This document shows, piece after piece, positions 7,938-15,081 of a stretch of DNA of 64,000 bases. Positions within the stretch are counted from its first letter, which is position 1. Every line of letters begins with the position of its first letter. The notes under the pieces are model-generated. The model was not told the origin of the DNA and did no database searches. It was given only the letters and a program-made list of their open reading frames with translations. The DNA is taken from positions 248,001-312,000 of the forward strand of contig CAVXVZ010000007.1 of the NCBI GenBank assembly GCA_963765375.1, written 5' to 3'. The position numbers were made by a program, and so were the translations under genes. Source of the DNA: Roseiarcus sp963765375 (GTDB lineage: Bacteria; Pseudomonadota; Alphaproteobacteria; Rhizobiales; Beijerinckiaceae).

Positions 7938-8831
7938 GGGCCTGTCTTCAGTTGAGGCTAGAACGGATTGGAATCGGACGCAGAACGTTTTGTGTTTCGG
8001 ATGCGCGGGGGATTTCCGAATCAGCAAATGTCTGATTCGTGAGTGGTCGGCCCGAGGAGGGGCTGACCGATGCGACGATATGCACTGCGCGACGATCAGT
8101 GGGATCGGATCAAAGACATTCTGCCGGGTCGTGAAGGCCATGTGGGCGGCACGGCGGCGGACAATCGCCTGTTCGTCGAAGCCGTTCTCTTCAGGTTTCG
8201 CGCCGGCATCCCTTGGCGCGATCTGCCCGAGCGCTTTGGCGACTGGAAGATCGTCTATCAGCGCTTCAACCGATGGGCCAAGAGCGGCGTTTTCGAGCGG
8301 GTTTTCAGGCTTTTGGCCAGCGACCACGACAACGAGTACATGATGATTGACGCCACTATCGTGCGCGCTCACCAGCATAGCGCCGGCGCCCAAAAAAAGA
8401 CGGCGCGCAAGCCATCGGCCGATCCCGCGGCGGATTGACCACCAAAATTCACGCGCTCGTCGATGCCCTCGGCAATCCTGTCGAGGTGATGCTCAGCCCG
8501 GGCCAAGATCACGATCTGACTTGCGCCGAGCCTCTCATCGAAGCCGTCGATCCCGGCGCTTTGATCGCCGACAAGGCGTTCGACGCCGACGCCTTCATCG
8601 CCGCCCTCAATGATCGAGCGATCGCCCCCGTCATCCCATCAAAATCCAACCGAAAAACCCCGCGCCCGTGCGACTTCGCCCTCTACTGCGAACGCAATCT
8701 CATTGAGCGTTTCTTCAATAAGCTCAAGCATTTCCGGGCTATCGCCACGCGTTACGACAAGCTCGCAAAGATCTTCCTCGCCGGCGTTCACCTCGCCTGC
8801 GCTGCCATCCTCCTCAACTGAAGACAGGCCC
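7938..8831 (+). mobile_element. IS5-family (IS427-group) insertion sequence, 894 bp
   Basis: Perfect 20-bp terminal inverted repeats, GGGCCTGTCTTCAGTTGAGG at 7938 and its complement ending at 8831, are flanked by a TA dinucleotide on each side (7936-7937, 8832-8833), the usual target duplication of this group. Inside are two overlapping frames making one transposase by -1 frameshifting. The element lies between the start codon of the propeller gene (7930) and that gene's former upstream region (8834 onward). Confidence 0.94.
8070..8821 (+). CDS. IS5-family (IS427-group) transposase made by -1 frameshift
   Basis: The first frame (8070-8438) starts MRRYALRDDQWDRIKDILPGR and ends in the catalytic region with MMIDATIVRAHQHSAGAQKK. 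The second (8435-8821) starts within GGLTTKIHALVDALGNPV and contains VIPSKSNRK and RNLIERFFNKLKHFRAIATRYDKL, the DDE Glu region. The link is the canonical -1 slippery heptamer A AAA AAG at 8393-8399; after slipping, the reading is KDGAQAIGRSRGG, the family's conserved joint. The fused protein would be about 250 residues, normal for IS427-type elements. All DDE parts and both inverted repeats are intact, so the element is potentially active. Confidence 0.92.
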
Positions 8832-8873
8832 TAGCCCCCGCGATCTAGAAAAGATGATCACTGAGCGCGGCAC

Positions 8874-8914
8874 TAAGGTCGATCACACAACACTTTAAGG
8901 TCGATCACACAACA
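8874..8914. repeat. Two 19-bp direct repeats
   Basis: TAAGGTCGATCACACAACA occurs at 8874-8892 and again, identically, at 8896-8914, a spacing of 22 bp (two helix turns). If the IS427 element is removed, these repeats lie roughly 45-85 bp before the start codon of the propeller gene. That makes them candidate binding sites for a regulator of that gene. They could also be remnants of an unrelated mobile element. Confidence 0.6.
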
Positions 8915-9002
8915 ATTTTCCGCTGGCCAGCACCAACGTTGCGAGGCACGCAAGCTTCCTGGGACCGTCCAGTAGAAGCTAATACCGCCGAATGCCTCAC
9001 CT

Positions 9003-9140
9003 TCACCAACGCCCCCCGAACCCGTGGGCCCATCCGTAGCCGTAAGGGCTTACACCGTTCGGGGCCGGTTGACTCCACGCTTGTGTGTCGCCCGAGACCC
9101 ACGGCCTCACGGTCCACCACCAAGTGTTCTGAACCGGCAT
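9003..9140 (-). CDS. Possible 45-residue Trp/Gly/Tyr-rich peptide
   Basis: A short open frame from ATG 9140, reading MPVQNTWWWTVRPWVSG and ending SPYGYGWAHGFGGRW. Its composition (7 Trp, many Gly and Pro) is unlike random GC-rich frames and resembles the C-terminal ends of small secreted glycine-rich proteins. An in-frame stop occurs shortly upstream, so it is not part of a longer protein in this frame. No convincing ribosome-binding site is seen. It may be a decayed gene end or chance. Confidence 0.2.
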   Translation of the reverse strand: MPVQNTWWWTVRPWVSGDTQAWSQPAPNGVSPYGYGWAHGFGGRW

Positions 9141-9664
9141 ACTTCTCTCGCAAAACGTACGTCAGAACGCCCGGAGCATCAAGCTCTTAGGAAACGATTT
9201 CTAGCTTTGAAGCTTCCGCCACGGGCATAGGATATTTCGCGACCGCCGGAGACCTTCTACCGACCGACATTACGCTAGTTCGCGCTCGCAATAGGATGAC
9301 AGCTTTCGCCCGGACTCCGGTCCTTCCCGAGGCGACTGCTGTAGGCCCGCTTTCCGCCCAAGGTGTGCCTCCGCGCGCTCCAATTGAGCTCTGGCCCCAA
9401 GGCGTCGCTCGCGTTGCATTGACAACCCGCTCGCGCCATGATTTGCGAAACCGCGATGGGCGCGGGTCTCGCGCGTCGTCTGGATAAGGCCCGATGCCTC
9501 GCTCTTGGTTGAAAACGACGACCAAAGCGCGTCCCGCCGCGAAAGGCGGGACGAACGGCTGACTCGCGCCCTCCGCTTCTCCCCGGCGGGGCGCCGGGGC
9601 TCAGAGGTCCGATTCCAGGATCGGATCGCAAGCGGGGAGGCAGGGCAAAAAGGATTCTTCACCC

Positions 9665-10703
9665 ATGTCAGGCTTCAAGGTCGCGGTCGCCGGGGCAACC
9701 GGCAATGTCGGCCGCGAGATGCTCTCAATCCTCGCCGAGCGCCGTTTCCCGGTGTCCGAGGTGGTCGCGCTCGCCTCCCCCGCCTCGATCGGGCGCGAGG
9801 TCTCGTTCGGCGACAAGATCCTCAAGTGCAAAGCGCTCGAGCATTATGACTTTTCCGACACCGACATCTGCCTCATGTCGGCCGGGGGCGCCGTGTCGAA
9901 GCAATATTCGCTTAAGATCGGCGCGCGGGGCTGCGTCGTCATCGACAATTCGTCGGCCTGGCGGCTGGACCCGGACGTGCCGCTGATCGTGCCCGAGGTC
10001 AACGCGGCGGCGGCCAAGGGCTTCGCCAAGAAGAACATCATCGCCAACCCGAACTGCTCGACCGCGCAACTGGTCGTGGCGCTGAAGCCGCTGCACGACC
10101 GCGCGACCATCAGGCGGGTCGTCGTTGCGACCTACCAGTCGGTGTCGGGCGCGGGCAAGGAGGCGATGGACGAGCTCTTTTCCCAGACGCGCGCCGTGTT
10201 CGTGTCCGATCCGGTCGAGTTCGAAGAAATTCCCCAAGCGCATCGCCTTCAACGTCATTCCCGAGATCGACGTCTTCATGGACGACGGCTCGACCAAGGA
10301 AGAGTGGAAGATGATGATGGAGACCAAGAAGATCCTCGACCCCAAGATCAAGCTGACCGCGACCTGCGTCAGGGTGCCGGTGTTCATCGGCCATGCGGAA
10401 GCGGTCAACGTCGAGTTCGTCGACCCGATCAGCGCCGACGAAGCGCGCGAGATCCTGCGCAAGGCGCCCGGCTGCCTGGTGGTCGACCGGCGCGAGCCCG
10501 GCGGCTACGTCACCCCCCACGAGGCGGCGGGCGAGGACGCGACCTACATTTCCCGCATCCGCGAGGATCCCACGATCGACAACGGCCTCAACCTTTGGGT
10601 TGTCTCCGACAATCTGCGCAAAGGCGCTGGCCTGAACGCGGTGCAGATCGCCGAGGTTCTGGTCAATCGCGGCTGGCTCAAGCCGAAGCTGAAGGTTGCA
10701 TGA
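9665..10703 (+). CDS. asd: Aspartate-semialdehyde dehydrogenase (frame broken by one inserted base)
   Basis: NADPH-dependent enzyme converting aspartyl phosphate to aspartate semialdehyde, the branch point to lysine, diaminopimelate, threonine and methionine. N-terminal nucleotide-binding GATGNVG at residues 11-17, active-site Cys131 in NPNCSTAQ, and the C-terminal KGAGLNAVQIAEVLVNRGWL are all conserved. The reading frame changes after FEEIP: an extra A within 10227-10229 turns EEFPKRIAFNVIP out of frame. Removing one base gives a 345-residue protein of normal length. The gene is normally indispensable and no second copy is visible here, so an assembly error is more likely than real loss. Confidence 0.9.
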
Positions 10704-10831
10704 GCGTTCGATCGAGCACTGAAGACGAGGCGGCGGGCGGGCCAACCATCTGTCGCCTTATTGCCGGCTAATCTATTATGGTGATGCGGCGCGACGTCGC
10801 GCGCTATTTTTAAGGTTTGATTCGGCGATCC

Positions 10832-11776
10832 ATGGCGCAAGAAACGGACATCCGCCTGCTCACCTCGCCGCGTATTTTCCTGGTCGGGATGGCGGCGTTT
10901 CTGGCGCTGGTCGGTTTTGTCGTTCTCATCCTCTATCAGCAGATCGCGCTTGCCTTCGGCGCCAATCCGGGCCTCAACGGCCTGATCCTCGGCGTTCTCG
11001 CGATCGGGGCCTTGTTCACGTTCCGGCAGGTGATCCGGCTTTTTCGCGAGATTCGCTGGGTCAATTCGCTGACCGGCGCCCAGACCGGCGCCGCCGCGAC
11101 GCCCCGGCTGCTGGCGCCGATGGCGGCGATGCTCAACGCCGGGGCGGGCGCGCGGGGCCTGTCGACCATCACGACCCGCGCCATCCTCGATTCCATCGCC
11201 ACCCGGCTCGACGAGGGACGCGAGCTCAGCCGCTACCTCGTCGGGCTATTGGTGTTTCTCGGGCTGCTCGGCACCTTCTGGGGCCTCCTGGAGACGGTGC
11301 ATTCGATCGCCGGCGTCATCGACAGCATGAAGACCGGGGTCGATACGGCGAGCATGTTCGACGCTCTCAAGACCGGCCTCTCGGCCCCGATCTCCGGCAT
11401 GAGCGTCTCGTTCACCTCCTCGCTGTTCGGGCTTGCGAGTTCGCTCGTCCTCGGCTTTCTCGACCTCCAGGCGGGGCAGGCGCAGAATCGGTTCTATTCC
11501 GAATTCGAGGAGTTTCTCGCCAGCCACGTCCAGACGGCGCCGCTCGCCGACCCGATGTCCGAGGCGCCGATCATGCCCCAGGGCGCGCAGCCGGCGATCG
11601 AGAACCAGCGCGAGGCCAAGGCGATCGCGACGCTTGCCGAGGGCATTCAGGCTCTGGTCGCCCATATGCGCACCGAGCAGCAGCAAATTCGCGACTGGGT
11701 CGACGCGCAGGCGGTGCAGCAGGAGGACATCGGCAAGCTCCTCCGCCGCCTCTTGGACGAACTGGGAACGCGATAA
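10832..11776 (+). CDS. MotA/TolQ/ExbB-like proton-channel membrane protein
   Basis: About 314 residues. Two hydrophobic segments lie near the N-terminus (FLVGMAAFLALVGFVVLILY; GLNGLILGVLAIGALF), followed by a conserved region with YLVGLLVFLGLLGTFWGLLETV and the MotA/TolQ-like APISGMSVSFTSSLFGLASSLVLGFLDL. A Gln-rich coiled C-terminal tail (about 240-314) follows. It forms a pair with the OmpA/MotB-like gene downstream and probably builds a proton-driven stator-like complex in the inner membrane that acts on the envelope. No flagellar genes are nearby. ATG 10832 is chosen; a TTG at 10817 would add five residues. Confidence 0.82.
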   Translation: MAQETDIRLLTSPRIFLVGMAAFLALVGFVVLILYQQIALAFGANPGLNGLILGVLAIGALFTFRQVIRLFREIRWVNSLTGAQTGAAATPRLLAPMAAMLNAGAGARGLSTITTRAILDSIATRLDEGRELSRYLVGLLVFLGLLGTFWGLLETVHSIAGVIDSMKTGVDTASMFDALKTGLSAPISGMSVSFTSSLFGLASSLVLGFLDLQAGQAQNRFYSEFEEFLASHVQTAPLADPMSEAPIMPQGAQPAIENQREAKAIATLAEGIQALVAHMRTEQQQIRDWVDAQAVQQEDIGKLLRRLLDELGTR

Positions 11777-11779
11777 TTC

Positions 11780-11882
11780 TCTCCCCTCTCCCACCGGGAG
11801 AGGGGCTGGGGGTGAGGGTTCGCGGCGGGAAGACCCTCATCCGGCGCTTCGCGCCACCTTCTCCCTGAGGGAGAAGGGGGTC
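11780..11882. repeat. REP-like palindromic intergenic repeat
   Basis: Three successive hairpins fill the gap between the two motor-like genes: CCCCTCTCCC/GGGAGAGGGG (11783-11805, 3-nt loop), GGCGC/GCGCC around 11843-11855, and CCTTCTCCC/GGGAGAAGG around 11857-11878. The pattern is the well-known extragenic palindromic family of many Rhizobiales genomes. Lying inside an apparent operon, it may stabilise or attenuate the message between the two cistrons. Confidence 0.8.
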
Positions 11883-11910
11883 GGCGCCTTCGAAACGAAG
11901 GAGTTGAACG

Positions 11911-12936
11911 ATGGCGCTCTCGCGCTCGCGCCGCTACGAGGCGGTGAATTACTGGCCGGGCTTCGTCGACGCTTTGTCGACGATGCTCTTGGTCATCATT
12001 TTTCTCCTGTCGGTGTTCATGCTGGCGCAGTTCTTCCTGTCGCGGGAGGTGACCGGCAAGGACGAGGCGCTGGTCAAGCTCAACCGGCAGATCGAGGAGC
12101 TCACCAACCTGCTCGCGCTGGAGCGAACGCAGAAGGGCGCCGACGAATCCAGGATTTCGACCCTGGCGGCGACGCTCGACGCGGCCGAACGGGAGCAGAA
12201 GCAGCTCAAGGACGCCGCGTCCGAGGGCGCCGAAAACGCCGACGCCGCGAGCGGCAAGGCCTCGGCGGCGGCCCAGGCGCTCGATCGAGAGAGGCAGATT
12301 TCGGCCCAGGCGCTCGCCCAGGTCGACGTGCTCAACCAGCAGATCTCGGCGCTCCGCCGGCAATTGGCCGCGATCGAGGACGCGCTTGCCGCCTCGGAGG
12401 CGGCCAACAAGGAATCGCAATCGAAGATCTCCGATCTCGGCCAGCGGCTCAATGTCGCGCTGGCGCAGAAGGTTCAGGAGCTGAACCGCTACCGCTCCGA
12501 CTTTTTCGGCCGCCTCAGGCAGATCCTCGGCTCGCGGCCCGACATCCGGGTCGTCGGCGACCGGTTCGTGTTCGAATCCTCGGTGCTGTTCGACGTCGGC
12601 AAGGCCGACATCAGCCCGGCCGGCAAGCAGTCGCTCGAGAGCCTCGGGTCCGCCGTCCTCGATCTCGAGCGCGAGATTCCGCCCGACCTGCCCTGGATCC
12701 TCCGGGTCGACGGCCATACCGACAACAGACCGATCAGCGGCGGCCAGTACAAGTCGAACTGGGAACTGTCGGCCGCGCGCGCCGTCTCGGTGGTGCAATA
12801 CCTGATCAGCAAGGGGGTCGAGCCCGACCGCCTGGCCGCCGCCGGCTTCGGCGAATTCCAGCCGATCGACCAGGGAACGGACGAAGAGTCGCTCTCCCGC
12901 AACCGGCGCATCGAGCTCAAGCTGACGGAAAGGTGA
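11911..12936 (+). CDS. OmpA/MotB-like peptidoglycan-binding protein
   Basis: A 341-residue membrane protein. One N-terminal transmembrane helix begins with YWPGFVDALSTMLLVIIFLLSVF; Asp20 sits where MotB and TolR carry the proton-binding aspartate. Residues about 50-200 are a long Ala/Glu/Gln-rich coiled coil. The C-terminal third is an OmpA-like domain (SSVLFDVGKADISPAGKQSL; VDGHTDNRPISGGQYKSNWELSAARA; AAAGFGEFQPI) that binds peptidoglycan. With the MotA-like partner upstream it looks like a stator unit anchored to the cell wall. The 134-bp gap to that partner holds a REP element. Confidence 0.87.
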   Translation: MALSRSRRYEAVNYWPGFVDALSTMLLVIIFLLSVFMLAQFFLSREVTGKDEALVKLNRQIEELTNLLALERTQKGADESRISTLAATLDAAEREQKQLKDAASEGAENADAASGKASAAAQALDRERQISAQALAQVDVLNQQISALRRQLAAIEDALAASEAANKESQSKISDLGQRLNVALAQKVQELNRYRSDFFGRLRQILGSRPDIRVVGDRFVFESSVLFDVGKADISPAGKQSLESLGSAVLDLEREIPPDLPWILRVDGHTDNRPISGGQYKSNWELSAARAVSVVQYLISKGVEPDRLAAAGFGEFQPIDQGTDEESLSRNRRIELKLTER

Positions 12937-13051
12937 GCGCTCAGGCGCCGCGCGGCTTTCCGCGTCGCCGGTTGTCATCGCCGGCATTCCCGGCTATCGC
13001 CGTGGGCGTCGACGGACCTGGAAGAAGCCGTCGCGGGAGGAGCGTTCGATC

Positions 13052-14161
13052 ATGCGCACATCATTGATCCTGTCGTTGACCGGGCTCGGCCTCATGGCGC
13101 TGCCGGCCCCGGTTCTGGCCGATGACATCACGATCGCCGTCGCCGGGCCGATGACCGGGCCGGTCGCGAGCATCGGCGAGCAGATGAAGCGCGGCGCCGA
13201 GGCCGCAGCCGCTGCGATCAACGACGCCGGCGGGGTCGACGGGCGCAAGATCAAGATTGTCGTCGAGGACGACGCCTGCGACCCGAAGCAGGCGGTGACC
13301 GTCGCCAATCTCATCGTCGGGCAACAGATCAAATATGTCGACGGCCACGCCTGCTCCGGCTCGTCGATCCCCGCTTCCGACGTCTATGCCGAGAACGACG
13401 TCCTGATGATGAGCCCGGCGTCGTCGAACCCGGCGCTGACCGAAAAGGGCCATGCGACGATCATGCGGCTTTACCCCCGGGACGACCGCCAGGGCGAGTT
13501 CATCGCCCCGTGGATCGCCGAGAAATACAAAGGCAAGAAGATCGCCATCCTGCACGACAAGTCGGCGTACGGGAAAGGCCTGGCTTCGGTGGTGAAGGAC
13601 AAACTCAACGCCGCCGGCGTGACCGAGGTCATGTTCGAGGGCATCAATCCGGGCGAGAAGGACTATACCGCAGTCGTCACCAAACTGAAGGGCGCCGGCG
13701 CGGACTTCGTCTATTTCGGCGGCTATCACGCCGAGGCCGGCCTCATCCTGCGCCAGGCGGCCGACCAGGGCGCCAAGTTCCAGCTCATGACCGGCGACAG
13801 CATCGCGACCTCCGAGTTCTGGGCGATGTCCGGGACGGCGGGCGAGGGCACGCTGTTCACCTTCCCGACCGATCCCCGCCGCTCGCCGAGCGCGGCCAAG
13901 GCGCTGGAGCAGTTCAAGGCCGAGGGCTACGACCCCGAAGGCTTCACCCTGTTCAGCTACGGCGTCGTTCAGGCGATCGCCGACGGCATCAAGCGCGCCG
14001 GGTCGGACGATCCGGCCAAGATCGCCGCGGCGCTCAAGGACGGCAAGCCCGTCGATACGGTGATGGGCCCGGTCACATTCGACGGCAAGGGCGACATCCT
14101 CGACCCGCGCTACGACATCAACATGTGGAGCGCCGGCAAATACGCGCCGATCGCGAAGTGA
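13052..14161 (+). CDS. Branched-chain amino acid-type ABC transporter substrate-binding protein
   Basis: A periplasmic binding protein of 369 residues with a Sec signal peptide (about 1-24, ending VLADD) and the LivK-like type-I fold: ITIAVAGPMTGPVASIGEQMKRGAEAA, then INDAGGVDGRKIKIVVEDDACDPKQAVTVA. No permease or ATPase genes adjoin it, so it is an orphan here and may work with a liv transporter elsewhere, possibly the 38.6-42.1 kb one. The ligand cannot be read from sequence; LivK-like proteins bind leucine, isoleucine, valine, amides or other small ligands. Confidence 0.88.
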   Translation: MRTSLILSLTGLGLMALPAPVLADDITIAVAGPMTGPVASIGEQMKRGAEAAAAAINDAGGVDGRKIKIVVEDDACDPKQAVTVANLIVGQQIKYVDGHACSGSSIPASDVYAENDVLMMSPASSNPALTEKGHATIMRLYPRDDRQGEFIAPWIAEKYKGKKIAILHDKSAYGKGLASVVKDKLNAAGVTEVMFEGINPGEKDYTAVVTKLKGAGADFVYFGGYHAEAGLILRQAADQGAKFQLMTGDSIATSEFWAMSGTAGEGTLFTFPTDPRRSPSAAKALEQFKAEGYDPEGFTLFSYGVVQAIADGIKRAGSDDPAKIAAALKDGKPVDTVMGPVTFDGKGDILDPRYDINMWSAGKYAPIAK

Positions 14162-14192
14162 GCGGACCCGGCCGGTCGCGACGCATCGAGCT

Positions 14193-14222
14193 GGCGTGAG
14201 GCGGCCCTCGCGGCCTCACGCC
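14193..14222. terminator. Possible bidirectional terminator hairpin between convergent genes
   Basis: GGCGTGAGGC and GGCCTCACGCC form a GC-rich stem between the convergent binding-protein and hydrolase genes. The right arm covers the hydrolase stop codon (14216-14218). There is no T-run, so it would be a weak or factor-assisted terminator. Confidence 0.4.
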
Positions 14223-15031
14223 GTCTCGGCAATGAACGCCTCGATGAGCGCGTCGAAGGCTTCCGGCGCCTCCCATTGCGGCGTGTGGCCTGCGCGGGGA
14301 ATTGTCTGCACCACGCCGCGCCACAGCGTCGGCATAAGGAGCGAGGCGAAATAGCGGCCGTTCACCAGCTGTTCGTCGGCGCCGTGCAGCACCGCGAGCG
14401 GGACCTTCAGATCGCTGACGACCGCGACCTCGTCGCGGTAGCCGCCGTTCGCGGCGCTGGCCGCGAGACCCGAGCGCGCCCGCCCGTCCGTGCGCAATAT
14501 GTCGTCGAGAAAGAAGGGGGCGATGTCGGCGAAGCCCGGCCGGAAGAACGCGGCGAGATAGGCCGGCGCATCGCCGCGATCGATGATCTGCTGGAAGGCG
14601 AATTTCATCGCCGGATCGGGCAGGAACGCCTCGCGCATCGACTCGCGGGACGAGAGCGGCGGCGTGCCGAAAATGAGAAATCCGCGCGCCTTCGGCAGAT
14701 CGGCGGCCATTTCGAGCGCGATATGGCCGCCGAGGCTCCAGCCGACGAAACGCGCCTCGCCGAGCCCAAGCGCCTCAACGACCGAACGGACGGCGCGGGC
14801 ATGGCCGGGCAGCGAATAGGCGCTCGGGTCTTTCGCGTCGTCGGATGCGCCGTGACCCGGGAGATCGACCGCGACCAGCCGAAAACGCTCCCCCACCGGT
14901 CCGTCGAGCTGGCGTGAAAATGCCCGCGACGACGAGGAATTGCCGTGGATGAGCACGACCGCGGGCCCCGGCCCCTCGGACTCGCAGACCGCGATCGCGC
15001 CGTTCGGCGCGCCGAGCTTGTACTTCCTCAT
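14216..15031 (-). CDS. Alpha/beta fold hydrolase
   Basis: A 271-residue hydrolase. HGNSSSSRAFSRQL gives the oxyanion-hole HG motif, VAVDLPGHGASDD is typical, and the nucleophile elbow GWSLGGH (Ser about residue 99) is intact. The C-terminal part carries Asp in VLHGADEQLVNG and His in IPRAGHTPQWEAPEAF, completing the triad. ATG 15031 is used because it starts the recognisable domain; the frame is open further upstream but there reads antisense-like Arg-rich sequence that overlaps the neighbouring gene. Substrate unknown; resembles lactonase, esterase or haloperoxidase-like members. Confidence 0.88.
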   Translation of the reverse strand: MRKYKLGAPNGAIAVCESEGPGPAVVLIHGNSSSSRAFSRQLDGPVGERFRLVAVDLPGHGASDDAKDPSAYSLPGHARAVRSVVEALGLGEARFVGWSLGGHIALEMAADLPKARGFLIFGTPPLSSRESMREAFLPDPAMKFAFQQIIDRGDAPAYLAAFFRPGFADIAPFFLDDILRTDGRARSGLAASAANGGYRDEVAVVSDLKVPLAVLHGADEQLVNGRYFASLLMPTLWRGVVQTIPRAGHTPQWEAPEAFDALIEAFIAETA

Positions 15032-15081
15032 GGCGCGCCCCTTCCGGCGAACAGCCTCGTGGTCTTCCAGGAGAGCCCGTG

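Larger units (their letters stand above)
8834..9664. other. Gene-poor stretch between IS element and asd
   Basis: No recognisable protein family. The left end (8834-8914) looks like the displaced upstream region of the propeller gene, with the 19-bp direct repeats. A 45-codon minus-strand frame at 9003-9140 is rich in Trp, Gly and Tyr (see separate entry). Near asd there are two short hairpins: GTCCCGCC with GGCGGGAC at about 9531-9552 and TCCGAT with ATCGGA at about 9609-9626. They may act in the asd leader, but no known riboswitch was recognised. Confidence 0.5.

Noticed and set aside
4126..9664. tRNA-Val as attachment site of an integrated island
   Set aside because: No integrase gene and no repeat of the tRNA 3' end were found at the far side; the IS insertions alone explain the mobile DNA.
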